Source of the DNA: Protostelium mycophagum | Taxonomy: Eukaryota; Evosea; Variosea; Protosteliida; Protosteliaceae | Assembly: GCA_002081555.1 (NCBI GenBank) | Contig: MZNV01001799.1 | Location: 41,830 to 105,829, forward strand | Reading direction: 5' to 3' | Length of the DNA: 64,000 nt | Shown here: piece by piece, positions 1 to 11,456 of the stretch | Position numbering within the stretch: position 1 is the stretch's first letter | Layout: each line of letters begins with the position of its first letter | Position numbers and translations under genes: made by a program | The notes under the pieces: model-generated | The model's input: only the letters and a program-made list of their open reading frames with translations | Database searches by the model: none | What the model was told of the DNA's origin: nothing

Positions 1-2207
1 TGCACTCACCGTGCTCTTCTCCTTCTGAAGAGATGTCATCATCACTGTTCAATTTGCGATGAGACGTCGTGTCTGGTATTTGTGTTACCGGGTCCATCAA
101 TTCTTCCTCTGAATCAAAATGGAAACTCTGCTCTTTCTCTGAATCTGCAAGTATCTCCGAGTGAATATCGCGATCTCTGAGCCACTGAGCTGGTGCAGAG
201 GGTGGTGGTTGTGTAGACTGGCTCGTTGTAGATGTTTGTGAACTGGCTCGTTTGACGCCAAATATGATCTTGGCTTTTTGTCTCGAGTTTCTAGTAGAGT
301 CTACAACTCCTGATCTCTGTGTAAATATCTCTTGTGACTGCTGTTGTTCATCGTCTAAATCTTGTTTCTCTTCATCTGTCTGGTCCAATAATGTCTCTGA
401 TATATCTATATCGTCGATATCCATCTGTACATTGTTGATTGGGTTTTGTTCGACGACGACGGGAGTTTCTTCGATTCCAGATTCCTCCGAGATGGTAATT
501 ACCTCCCTTTCTTTACTAAAAGAAAGTAAAGCTGAAACATCATTCTGAACATCCAGATTATAACTGGAAAGCATCTTGTTATTGGATTGTTGCGTTGTCG
601 TCGAAAATTCGTTGGGATCACTGGGAGGCAATGTGACAGAAGAGGTAGGAGAGGATTCCATACTGGTTGTTGCAGATGTTTTCTTTTTGGCACCAAAAAT
701 AAGTTTTCTTCTTGCTGGTTGCGATTGTGGTTCTATCTGAGCATCGGTGCTCTCTTGTACATCTGTCGACGGCCCTGTGTCCCTGCGGTCATCCTTGGGT
801 TCTGAGTGCATATCCGTTTGAGCCAGAGAAATACGTTGGATTGTAGACGAAGTATTACGTCTCTTCACTCCAAATGTGATCTTGGATGGATTTGGGGAAG
901 TATGTACAGTATTCTTTGTAGATGAGAGTATAAATATTTCTGTTGGTACAGTTGTGGAATCGTCGTGAATCTATAAAAATCAGTGATCAGGTGAACGATT
1001 GATACACACAATCTCCCTAGTCTTTTCGACGGTTATCCATGTCCTTGTGTCTGATTCTGGCTGATTGGGTCTATCTCTATCAGAATCCTCTAAGATGTCG
1101 ACATCATTTGGTGGCTGGGTGTAATCTTCCTCCGATTCATCTAACATAAACTCTTCTGTTAGCACTTGTGATGGAATGTCGACAATTTCTGGTGGTTGTG
1201 TACAATCTCCATCCGATTCACTCTCCTCCAAAATATCCATAATTGTTTCTGACGGGCCTTCGTTATTGATATTCTCCTCGTCAACACCGCCGGGTACAAT
1301 CTCCCCACTGATCGCGTCTACAACTGTGGGCCTACTAATAACACCGTTGGGTGTACTCTTTACAACCAAGTTGTTATGAGACAGAGTATCAGCGGGCTCT
1401 GCTTCGGCGGTGACGTCATCACACTGCGCCCACCAAGGTCTCCCCACTGCACAAATGTTGATATCAGAGATAAGATATCACATCTCACCTCGTTCTACAA
1501 CATCCTCTCTGGACTTGGACGTAATTTGAATTTTCTGTGGAATCTCCGGGGTTTTCAGGGGTTCTTCACTGGGCCGGAGCTGCTGTTGAAGGGCTAATTT
1601 CTCGGTCACGTGATCCTTGACCAACTGAAAAGTCTCATCCATTCTGAGGCTCTGACGTCTCATGGACATCTCTGCCGCTACATTCTCAGGACTGGAGTTC
1701 TGATCGGAAAAATCTTCTTCGTTGAATTCGTATGCGTCCTGATTATTTTATTTCTTCAAAGAAATCAATCTCTCAAATACTATCTTACCATGGTTTTTTG
1801 TTTTTTGCGAAGGATTTGTCTCGTTGTAGATAAAGGTGACGACTTGCATAGAATAGGACTCGACACATCCCTAATCGATAATCCCTTTCTTCCAATCGTT
1901 GTAGATATCGGTGTAGATGTATTTTGAGGAGTTCTCTTCGTCGTTGTGGGTGTTGTGCATATCCCACGGTGGGGATTGAAGGTTGGAGTACGCAGAATAT
2001 TCGGATGAATATTCTCGAGGTTGGTGGTATCGCAATGAAAAATTGATTCCAATGAAGTGTCATTCTGCGAATTTTAACGGAATTTTCATCAATATAAATA
2101 CCTCGGAAAATTCCAAGAGAAATTTGAGAATATTGAGATCTCGTATTGACCCATTTTGTGGAAGGGGAGTGGGCTCTACAACGATTGTTCGAGTAATAAC
2201 TACTCAT
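1..2207 (-). CDS. Disordered acidic protein with KxxFGxK repeats (3' end outside window)
   Basis: The frame stays open through about six exons read leftward. The main exon (970 down to 10) ends at a clean GTGAGT donor, so the gene continues beyond the window. Other junctions I can see are at about 1496/1449, 1787/1739 and 2107/2064. The start is uncertain: ATG at 2207 followed almost at once by an intron is the best guess. The product is rich in Ser, Thr, Asp and Glu with no recognisable domain. Three copies of a short basic-aromatic motif stand out in the long exon: PSKITFGVKRR, RRKLIFGAKKK and KAKIIFGVKRA, spaced 60-130 residues apart. This looks like a repeated linear interaction motif in a disordered scaffold. 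Function unknown. Confidence 0.6.
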
Positions 2208-2433
2208 TTTAATGACAAATCATAGAAAGCACATCCAATACTTCCTAATAAAGATAACGTACATATTTCTGAACTTGCCGTCGACCTCACGTTGGTGTAT
2301 TCATTACGATGCAAAGCTTCTATGTGATGTCAGATATGATGTCATGGGGTCTTCTTACTCTTGAACTTTTCGATTCCCATCATGTCCACCTCAGAGCAAG
2401 ATAATAAATTAATATAAATTAAATTCTTCAGTC

Positions 2434-3325
2434 CTACCAAAAATAGTGAGAACGCTTCGCTGTGATAAATAATTGCTCACTGGGTAGATACAGGCTGGCT
2501 GTTCGGTTGGTGATCATTGTAGATGCCAACCATATCTTTTGTAATTTAATCGCGGATATATTCTTATCTACATGACCACATAAGTGCGATAACGTGAGGT
2601 CAGTGACACGTGTTTTGGACAGTTGTAGTTCTTCGAGCAGAGATAATCCTGTGGTATTTAATTTCATGTGCTGGTATATTTTGTTTTGCCTGCGGCATTG
2701 TTTATAATTTCGACATTCACAAAATAACTTATTAAACATTTTAATATGTACAAAGAAGATCGTTATTACTTGTAAGAGAGGACGCTGAGGAATCGGTGAT
2801 ATTGTTTCCTGATATATCCAGACTCCTCAACTGTGGTGCTTCTGTGAAAGTCAATAATGAAAACCGATGAAAGTACGCACTCAGCTTTTGGAGACCGTCA
2901 TCGTTCAATTTAGTTCGACTCAAGTTTAAACTATGCAGGTGCTTCAGGCCTGTGATTGTTGGCCTTGTACTTGTGATGATCATTAATGCGGGGTAAGTCT
3001 TACCGTTCAAACAGCTGATCGAGCCAGAATGGAATGTCTTACATCCAGATAAATCTAATGATACCAAACCCTCCACAAAAGATAATCTTTCGAGACTTCT
3101 ATTTGTAATATGCCAGGATCGGGCATCCAAAACAAGCCCAATGTTGTCAAATCTTCGTCGGCATATGTGTCGTACTGTCTGTCCCTCTAATTGACCTTGA
3201 TTATGCAGTTTTGAAATCACATCCATTAATTCATCATTGTCTAACAAGTCGATCCGCTCTCTCAGGTTGGTCCCTCTCGCGTCAACCGAAAGATCTTTGA
3301 TAGGGTCTGTGATCGTCTCTATCAT
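2434..3325 (-). CDS. Leucine-rich repeat protein
   Basis: ATG at 3325. The N-terminus (about 60 residues, with LLDNDELMDVISKL) vaguely recalls an F-box, but that is weak. LRRs follow, with units such as GLVSLDLSGCK, HLHSLNLSRTKLNDDGL and QLRSLDISGNNITDSSASSL, the last two of the cysteine-poor 'T-D-x-x-L' type. At least two in-frame introns can be seen: a 54-nt one starting GTAAGACTTACC and a 42-nt one starting GTGCGTACTTTC. A third joins the second half (VTDLTLSHL, ITNRTASL). The exact 3' splicing is less certain. It probably serves as a protein-interaction scaffold or substrate adaptor. It is convergent with nothing and lies just downstream of protein A on the same strand. Confidence 0.65.
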
Positions 3326-3433
3326 GGCATTTCCTCGAATTGCAAAAAAGGCGGGAGAATTTATTCCGGTCTACCGCATTGTAGATCGGAGACAATAATT
3401 CTTGTGGAGCTCATTTACATGAGCAGGTTCACT

Positions 3434-6008
3434 TTATTCTGCTTCTTCAGAATCGTTCTCTTGCTCGTCGCTCTCGGCGACAGTGTTCGACTTTCTCTTC
3501 TGGCCTTTCTTCTCCTCTTTATCTTTGTATTTCTGCCTGTACCTCCAATCCATTATCTGTCTCTTATTAAGTGATGTTCTGACGCACAAATTGTCCAGTT
3601 CTTCTTGTGTGAACGCTCTGCCTTGATATTCTTGCTCCAGGATCCTCTTCTGCCATTCTCCAAATAATCTCTGCATCATGTCACATTCACAGGCGAACCC
3701 AAACCCTAAACCCACCGTTGCGTTAGGTGACTCTTCTAGTTCAGATGACTTCGTTCGTCTCTCTCGCTTTTCTCGTTTGTCTGATTTATCCGACTTGTCT
3801 GTTTCCTCTGGCTTCTCCGCTTTCTTTGTATTCTCTGGCTTCTCTGCATCCTCTGGCTTCTCTGGTTTGTCTGTCTTCTCTGGCTTATCTGGCTTCTCTG
3901 ATTTATCTGGCTTCTCTGGTTTATCTGGCTTCTCTGGTTTGTTTGTCTTCTCTGGTTTATCTGGTTTATTTGTCTTGGCTGCTTCGTCTGGTTTATTTGT
4001 CTTGGCTGCTTTCTTTCTTTTTGCTGGCTTCTCTGTCTTCTCTGCCTTATCTTGAGATTCCTCTGAATTCAAGTTTCTTCTCCGCAGCATCTGTAACTTT
4101 GATGTCGCCCATCCCATAATCTGTTTCCTCGTGATGGTCGTAGTGGTCATCAGCTCTTCCAGCTCTTTCTCGTTCCATTTTCTGCCCTGGAACATACTCT
4201 TCATCTTTTCTACGGCTTCGGTGGGTAGTGGCGTGTGCGGAGCGAAAACGGAGCGTCGACGTTTCGGTTTAGTGGGTGTTACATTTACTTCTGTCTCTTT
4301 CTCCTCCTTCTTCTATTATATTTAGAAAAGAACGGGAGACACCGCAGATGCACATCGCAGAAATTCGATGTGTACTTTGCGGCTTTGCCGCGAAATGAGG
4401 GTAAATAGTTGTAGTTCCGGCAAAGCACATATACAATAAATGAATTACATACCTCTTCCTCCTCTTCTTTGGCGTCTTCTTCCTTCTTAGACTTGTCTCT
4501 TCGTCTTGATGACCACGATCGATTTGAATTGGGCGAATCAAACTCTTCCTCCCTATCCATTGCCTCTCCATTGTCGATGCTCTCAGACTGCATATTGTCG
4601 ACGCTATTGTCGACAAGAAGATGGGCAATAGTATCGACAATAGCATGAACAACAGTGTCGACATACTCTTTGGCATCGGCATTATCTACAATCGCCTCCT
4701 TGTTCTCATTGTCGACAATTTTCTGGTCAACAGTTATCTTTTCGTCCGAATTTCTTTGATCTACTTCTTCCTCGTCGACATTGATTATCTCTATGGCTTC
4801 TTTCTGTACTATTATATTGACGTCGTCGACAATCTCTTCTTCTCCGATTACATCGCCGTGCTCCTCCCCTGGCGAATCTACCTACGCATGTGACGTTCCT
4901 TCCTTCACATTCTACACACCTCAACCACCTCTATATGCTCTTCTGTATTCTGTTTCTGGTGTCTTTGGTATCTCTCCTTTGCGATTTGTATTTCCGCCCA
5001 GTCTCTTATCTCTCTCTTCTTCAAGGAAGAGAACTCTAGAATTACATCTTCTTCATCTGGTACTTTCTTTGGTGTTGAGGGCGGGGACTGTATACATGTT
5101 GAGGGCGGGATCTGTATAAATGAGTTTATTTGAATGGGAAATTGGATATCAAATGGGGTCACCAAGGTTACAGGAACTGTTGACGTTAGATCTACATGAA
5201 TCGTTCTTTCATCATGCTTGTGTTTTTTGGGGGATATATTCATCTACAACTAGTCAATTTCATATATCCGTGACAACAGAGATATTATCATTCTATTTCC
5301 GCGAAAAAAGGTTCTCATTACCTCAGTTTCTTTCTTCCTCTTTGATGGTACCTTGAAGTACGGTCAAATATTTTTGATAAATAAAATAATAAGAATATAA
5401 TACCTCAGAATTGGGATTTCTCCCGTCGTTGCCCATTTCCTGAAATTTTTAATTTTAAATTTAATTATTTTCAACACCTTTTCGTATGCTTCTAAAACTG
5501 TGTTTTTAGCGTTGGAGACGGCTTGTTCCAGCAAGACGAGAAATTCATCGGCCGAATACACCATGTCTTCGTCGATCAATTCACTCCCATTCTGAGTTAT
5601 CGTCTTGACCATTGTCTGAGTAGTATTAAAAAATAAGTCGATCGTTGCGAAAAACACCTGGATGGCTTCCTTGATCATCGCAAAGCATTCTTGATTTGTG
5701 TCGCGCGAAGGATCTGCAAGTGTTGATCGGCAAAATAAATCAACATTTATTTCGTCGTTCCGTCCAAAAGATTCCTGTATTAATGTCAGATAATGCAAAA
5801 TCACCCCATCACAGGGACCTTATCTTCGGAATTCTTTCTAGATTGCTCAATGGGGATCGACTTTCTGTCCAGGCCAACCCTCTCCTGTGGTCGTCAATTG
5901 TGGCGTAATCAATCTGATTTTATAGGCATCGGTCCATCTGTGTTGAACAACATGTACGAAACAGAACATCACCTTGTCATGGACATCGCGTGTCTCCATA
6001 TGATCCAT
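3434..6008 (-). CDS. Protein A: homeodomain-like HTH-module nuclear protein with lysine/proline repeat linker
   Basis: Reconstructed from about nine exons, starting at ATG 6008; an upstream in-frame TAG limits the start. The N-terminal part contains an 'ELIDEDMVYSADEF' segment that resembles a second domain shared with proteins B and C. A first degenerate HTH module follows (PDEEDVILEFSSLKKREIRD-W), then an acidic stretch of VDN repeats (about 4590-4850) and a basic KPKRRR nuclear-localisation-like patch. Two good modules come next: FQGRKWNEKELEEL..ITRKQIMGW and YQGRAFTQEELDNL..LNKRQIMDW. They flank a run of about 90 residues made of K-P-E/D-K repeats. The helix 'xxRQIxxW' matches homeodomain recognition helix 3 but lacks the following Phe. 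Probably a DNA-binding protein. One intron is unusually long (about 4455-4316) and contains a GCGGCaaaGCCGC hairpin. Confidence 0.65.
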
Positions 6009-6569
6009 CCGCCCCTAAGAAGATTTCAAAGGGTGATGAAGTTCGGTTGCTGTCTCCAGTCCCTATTCGCCTTTGGTGTCTCTCCAAAGAAAAGTTTGTT
6101 TGTGATTTTGATGATGTTTGTTTTTTTCGATCGGATGTGACTTCAGCAACAAACCAGTTTTCTCTTGTACAGAAACGAAAATAAGCCCAGGCCACTTGTA
6201 AAAGTGAATTTAATAGACTTTCATAAGCAATGAAAAAATATACTTTATTCGATCTGCAGATTTCATTTGAGGAATTTCTTTCTATTCATAGACTTTTATT
6301 GAACATCCACACAGTCAATCAGACGACCACCACACCAGCTGTGATGATCTTCAGATAATAAAGAGAGCACAGAAAAGTTTTTTAAAATGACATTCTGGCC
6401 TTTTTCTCATTTTCGAACTCTTGTAGTCTGCCGGAGGAAAACACTTTGAATCGAACCCGATCAAGTCTATCAGGGTCTTCTCTTCATCATCTACATAAAA
6501 GGTAACTAGAGAGACTCTGTCTTAAATCTACGATGGCTGGACGACTCATTGCCATCTAGAACTAGCATA
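6009..6569. promoter_or_regulatory. Divergent intergenic region between protein A and eEF1B
   Basis: About 560 bp between two divergent start codons, so it must hold both promoters. I see no clear TATA box within 40 bp of a likely start. Frames on both strands here are short and lack splice logic, so I do not call a gene. Confidence 0.4.
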
Positions 6570-7332
6570 ATGACTTTTGAGAATTTGGACAAGCCTGAGG
6601 GTCTCGCCGCCTTGAACACTCACCTCAACGACAAGTCATACGTCGGTGGGTATGTAATCTATTAATCATGGAAGTCTGTATTCATATTGATAGATACACC
6701 CCCTCCACTGAGGATGCCACCGTCTTCGAGCAGCTCAAGACCCAGCCCGAGAAGAAGTTCTTGAACGCCCACAGATGGTGGGCTCACTTGTCATCCTTCT
6801 CAGCTGAGGAGAAGGCCGCGTGAGTATCAAACCATTGGTGATAATCCTTCTAATCCTACAAGTTTTGGAGCTGCTGCCGCTGCCCCCGCCGCCAAGAAGT
6901 CCGATGACGACTTTGACCTCTTTGGAGAGGACGATGCCGAGCACGAGGCCGAGATTTCCCGTATCGCTGCTGAGACCGCCGCCAGAAAGGCCGCCAGCGG
7001 AAAGAAGAAGGAGGCTTTGAAGTCTGCCGTCGTTATCGACGTTAAGCCTTGGGACGACACCACCGATATGGCTGCGCTCGAGCAGCTCATCCGTGAGCAA
7101 GTCACCATGGACGGTCTGGAATGGAAGGCTGGTGAGTATCCAACCAGGTTTTGAGATTTCGTTCTCATATCTTGCAGCCAAGTTGACCGCCATCGGTTAC
7201 GGAATCAAGAAACTGCAGATCTCTTGCCACATTGAGGACGAGAAGGTCTCCGTTGACGACATCCAGGAGCAGATCCAGGCCTTCGAGGAGTTCGTCCAGT
7301 CCACCGATATCGACACCTTCACCAAGCTTTAA
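6570..7332 (+). CDS. Translation elongation factor 1-beta (eEF1B guanine nucleotide exchange subunit)
   Basis: Four exons: 6570-6649, 6694-6819, 6863-7131 and 7178-7332, all joined in frame by GT-AG introns of 43-46 nt. The product is about 209 residues, normal for eEF1B-beta. It has a GST-C-like N-terminus (GLAALNTHLNDKSYVGGY), an Ala/Lys and acidic linker (DDDFDLFGEDD) and the conserved C-terminal exchange domain beginning VIDVKPWDDTTDM and ending in SVDDIQEQIQAFEEFVQS. It reloads eEF1A with GTP during translation elongation in the cytosol. Codons are strongly C/G-ending compared with neighbours, as expected for a very highly expressed gene. Confidence 0.97.
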
Positions 7333-7374
7333 ATAATCATACACTTGGTGATAACTTGATTTCTTTTCATCCCA

Positions 7375-9264
7375 ATGTCCACAGATTTGAAGAATTTTTA
7401 TTGCAACATCTTTGGGGTGTTTCTACTGCATGGTGCGATTAAGATTCAAGATAATGGATGGATGTTATGTGAATTGTTCTCCTGGGGGATACAGAAACAA
7501 TCTTTGAGAGGTATATTTTCCTGGTTAGAGCTTCACTGTGGAATCAGCTTGATTTATGATTGTACAGCGGTATCAGTTCGTTTGGGATTGAAAAGCTGGG
7601 TCTTGATGACAAAAAAGACGGTTCGTTGTAAATCAGTGAAGAAATTGTGGGTTTGCAAACTCGTTTCACGTGCCAATGTTCTCATGCCCAGGTCAGTCGA
7701 AATCCCAAAATGCAGACAGAAAAAAGAGTGAGGATCTCACGAATTGTAACGATTGGTTTCATGGGGTGTATTCCAGCACACATCAGACTTTGACAGAAAC
7801 GGTCTCTCACGATCACCCTATCATTCTTGTCTTAGGTGGGACATAAATTCGAGACAATCAATGTTTAGGATTGAAAGGAACGCGCATGATCTTTCTTTAT
7901 AAACAGAAGAGAGAAGATGTGAATTTCAGTCCGCCGATCTACACATGGTTAAAGAGTTCTTCTCACATCCCATTGGCCTTATCTCTTATTGTACAACCCT
8001 TCATGTACAAACATTTGAAACATGGACAGGTTGAATTACAACAGATAAACACACTCTTGCTGATCTTGATAGGGGAGGGATATCAATAAAGCAAAACATC
8101 AATTGAAAGAGTTACTTGGGCATATCGAACAGATATTTCCACAACTTCCTCAATATTTTCCAGATGCAAAGGTGACCGAATCCACAAACATGTCGGGTTG
8201 ACGCCAAAATATTGGTTGTAAATTTCTGAGGAACTTCATTTCTGTGATGTTGCATCAGATTTTGGATCTGCTGGGCTTCCTCTTGAAGAGAATATTCCAG
8301 AAAAGCATCATCGTAATTTAATTTGATTCAGATGAGAAGGAGACAAGAATTCATCTTTACCAAAACAGAAGAGACCGCACGGAGTTTACTTTACTCTGAA
8401 CATGTACGGCTTTGTACATGATCCTCTTTCACATGCAAACTTTAGACAGTTTGATCCGAAAAAAGTCGACGCATACATCTCCTCCATCAGAGAATCGGTC
8501 GACCAGAATATTTCAGACGCGACGAGAGTCCATCTCTACAGGTGTGTTGTGTGCTGCAAAGATCTCATCTCAATGTCATCTTCAGCATGCACGCACAAGT
8601 GAGGAAATTCTTGGAGAATATAGAAGATAAGGAGCGGGATGGGCTAAGAATTGCCGTTTCGGGGGCTCCTGTGCCAAGAGGAAGAGAGATGCACATGATG
8701 TACTTCAAAGAACTCCTGGCCGTCTCACCTGGTAATATATTTACACCAGATCAGTACATCGGTGCATCTTTTAGACAACTCAAATTTAGTAATGAATAAC
8801 AATAACAGAGAAAAGTGGAAGGCTCGTGTATGCTGAGAACCTGACCGATGAAAAAGGTAAAGAGGTGCAGTAGATACAATTGTCTGATTTCCACAGAAAT
8901 CTTGGATTTACTTGGAGGCCATTCAACCGATGAAGAGATCGGCCTCACTTTCTGGGGTAATGCAGAACACATGCACAGTGATGTCATGGCCAAAGACTGT
9001 GGTAGACTCCTCAATGTGAGTCACATTGTCCGTCCATCATCTCATACTACTTTAGGATATTTTTCCGAGTCGAAGGTGGAGAGCCAGGCGAAATACGATT
9101 CAAACTGTCGTAAATATCGTCTTTGCATGTGAGGAACAAATGCAGTGTTTCCCAGGATCTTAACATTCTATAGGCATGGTCTTGATGCTCCTTCTCAACT
9201 TCACGATGAGGTGGAGCTTCACAATTCCATTCACCCCGAAACTGTTCAGGCTATAAATAGTTGA
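7375..9264 (+). CDS. Unidentified multi-exon protein (model uncertain)
   Basis: I do not recognise this protein. The best coding evidence is at 8375-9264. It joins VYFTLNMYGFVHDPLSHAN, then a stretch with VSGAPVPRGREMHMMYFKEL, then LDLLGGHSTDEEIGLTFWGN, and ends HGLDAPSQLHDEVELHNSIH..AINS with stop at 9262. Several joins use ordinary introns, but one (about 8541-8560) would be only 20 nt. At 9013-9056 the natural splice does not keep the frame. The upstream half (7375-8330) has short open stretches with splice-like edges but no convincing single model. This could be a real gene I have mis-spliced, or a decaying copy. Confidence 0.4.
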
Positions 9265-9340
9265 ATTAATCAGATTAATTAATTTGCATCTACAACGAGT
9301 GATTGATGACAAATGCGATCATTCCGGGAAGGAACAGAAA

Positions 9341-11068
9341 ATGGAAACAGATCATAATTGGCAGGAGATCTCCTTTACATCAAACTCAAAACAGCAATCT
9401 AAAAAACAAAACTCTCCTGTTTCGAGAAGGACGAGCGCAGATACAGGTTCATCAAGAGGATTGAGCGTATATGATTCTGCAAACCATGACACTCTCAGAA
9501 TATTAGAAGAGAACAGAAAACTAAAAAATCAACTGGAAGAACAGCATGAGAAGCAGAGTCTGTCCATTTATCAACAAAGGGAGAAAATTGACGAGCAGAG
9601 GAAAATCATCTTCGAATTAAAGATAGATTTAGCAGACGGAGAAAAAGAAAGAGTTAAATGTGAAGCTCAAGCAAAGCAATTCGCTGAAGACAATATCCAT
9701 CTCGTTTCAATGATCAAATCCCTCAAGAAAGAGAAGGAGGACATAGAAACACGCGCAGATGAGGCAGAACAATGTGTTAGGCAGGCTGAGGATAGGGCAC
9801 AGCAGGCACAGAATCACCTGGAGCAGACTATGAGAGAATATGAGAAACTCAAATTAGAGACGGAAAACCTCAATAATGAATTCAGTCATCTTGCCAAGAA
9901 GCACCTGGTTCTTTTGGAGGAGATGGCACAGCTGGAGAGATTAAAACCAGATCAAATCATCACAACGCCACAAACTCCTCCAGTGGCATCTGTCTTTTCA
10001 GCCGAAGAAAATATGGAGACGATTACATCCAAAACACAAAACACAACCTCATCTCAAGTAATTACGGTTCAGCACAAACCTCCTAGTACTGATCCTACCA
10101 CTTCGCCAATACGTAAAAGTCCAGCAGGAGTGCCTTCTCAGCCAGAAGTAGAGAAAAAAGAAGCCCCAACAAGACAACCCATCCGCCCCGAATCAGAGCA
10201 CACATCACCATCAAAAAAACATTCAAAGAGGTCCGTGAAGAAGACTCCCTCTCTTTCGGGTCCCGAAGACCAGAAGCAGAGCCCCATCCAAACAGAGATC
10301 AACACCAAAACCCAAAAAGATGATCCGCTCAAACGAACTTCTAACCCCAACCCGTCTCCTTCCAACTCTGGAACACACGTTTTCGTCACGGGAAATGCAA
10401 ATAAGAAGCACACAAACACCTCAACACCCTCACTACTCGTCAAAAATCGTCATGTCGACCAGACATCAACAGCTCAGTCTCCACCTTCCACCCCAAAATC
10501 TCAAAAGTCAAAGAACAATTCAAACCCTAAGAAGCCGAGTAGCAAAGAGACTGTGGAAGACTTGGACGAGATTTATCTGAGGGATGACGATGATGACGTC
10601 ACCCGGACTCTTCTCAGCTCAGATCTACGGATCACCATTATAAACCCTGAGGCTCCACTTTCCCCCACTCTACCCCAAGACGTCGTAAACGTCGACACTG
10701 CTTACGCAGACACACCCGAAGTACACACCTCCTACGTCGACAACTCTTATGTCGACAGAAACGGCGACAATGCATGCCAAGCTTTTGTCGACACAGATTC
10801 TGAGGACCAGCAGGATAATTACGAATCCTCTTTATCGGTAGGAGAGGAGCAACAGAGCCTGCCAGAATATTTTCACCAAAAGATCAAAGCGTTGCCCTTC
10901 AGAGCAATTCCAGAGATTATGGGGTATTTATATCCCAACCAAAAGACTTATTGGGAGAATATGACACAGAAGGAGAGAGATTACGGTGTGAACCCCTTCA
11001 TAAGAACTTGCCCTTGTGGATCGCAGGTTCGGAATAATTCCATCGCCAGAAAATATTGCTCGTTGTAG
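9341..11068 (+). CDS. Coiled-coil protein with disordered Ser/Thr/Pro-rich tail
   Basis: One uninterrupted 575-residue exon, unusual in this window. It starts at the first in-frame ATG, 9341. Residues about 50-215 form a strong coiled coil (heptads in RKLKNQLEEQHEKQSLSIY, ADEAEQCVRQAEDRAQQAQN). A long low-complexity linker rich in S, T, P and K follows, then an acidic stretch with repeated VDT/VDN units encoded by GTCGAC words (10690-10800). The tail ends in a compact region (ALPFRAIPEIMGYLYPNQKT) and CPCGSQVRNNSIARKYC, where two cysteine pairs might bind metal. The stop codon lies inside a copy of the CGTTGTAGAT word. Function unknown; structural or adaptor protein likely. Confidence 0.75.
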   Translation: METDHNWQEISFTSNSKQQSKKQNSPVSRRTSADTGSSRGLSVYDSANHDTLRILEENRKLKNQLEEQHEKQSLSIYQQREKIDEQRKIIFELKIDLADGEKERVKCEAQAKQFAEDNIHLVSMIKSLKKEKEDIETRADEAEQCVRQAEDRAQQAQNHLEQTMREYEKLKLETENLNNEFSHLAKKHLVLLEEMAQLERLKPDQIITTPQTPPVASVFSAEENMETITSKTQNTTSSQVITVQHKPPSTDPTTSPIRKSPAGVPSQPEVEKKEAPTRQPIRPESEHTSPSKKHSKRSVKKTPSLSGPEDQKQSPIQTEINTKTQKDDPLKRTSNPNPSPSNSGTHVFVTGNANKKHTNTSTPSLLVKNRHVDQTSTAQSPPSTPKSQKSKNNSNPKKPSSKETVEDLDEIYLRDDDDDVTRTLLSSDLRITIINPEAPLSPTLPQDVVNVDTAYADTPEVHTSYVDNSYVDRNGDNACQAFVDTDSEDQQDNYESSLSVGEEQQSLPEYFHQKIKALPFRAIPEIMGYLYPNQKTYWENMTQKERDYGVNPFIRTCPCGSQVRNNSIARKYCSL

Positions 11069-11456
11069 ATGGATGGTTCGATCTTTTGAAAGTTCTTATC
11101 ACGAGGAACGGCGGAAAGTGGAACGTGACATATTTTGCCCTGCAGTTTTGGAAAAATAGAAGCTGACCTCTGCAGGTCAGAACACTGGACGAACTCCATA
11201 TTCATTTTATAGATTTCCATTCATGTGAGATGATGAATCTTTCTTTCACAAAATGACTCGTTGTAGCGAGAAATTCGCCACGAAAGAATGGTGATCAAAG
11301 GAGGAGCAACTCAAAACAGAGTGTCTTGTCAGCGAGTGACAGGGACCTTCTGGACCGTGAATTGGACCAGCCATCGAAAAGGAGAAGATACAAAAGATGA
11401 AAATAGATGTCCATATGTACTTTTAATATTATTATCACTCTTCCACTTGAATTTAT
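11069..11456. other. Convergent 3' intergenic region
   Basis: Spacer between two genes ending toward each other (the coiled-coil gene and SLY1). I see only short frames and no RNA gene. Confidence 0.5.

Noticed and set aside
3678-4119. Two plus-strand frames of 125-130 codons rich in SGFSGL/ASLVYL repeats
   Set aside because: They are mirror images of the KPEKPDK repeat coding sequence of protein A on the other strand.
10138-10443. 101-codon minus-strand frame
   Set aside because: Lies wholly within the single long exon of the coiled-coil gene and has no domain.
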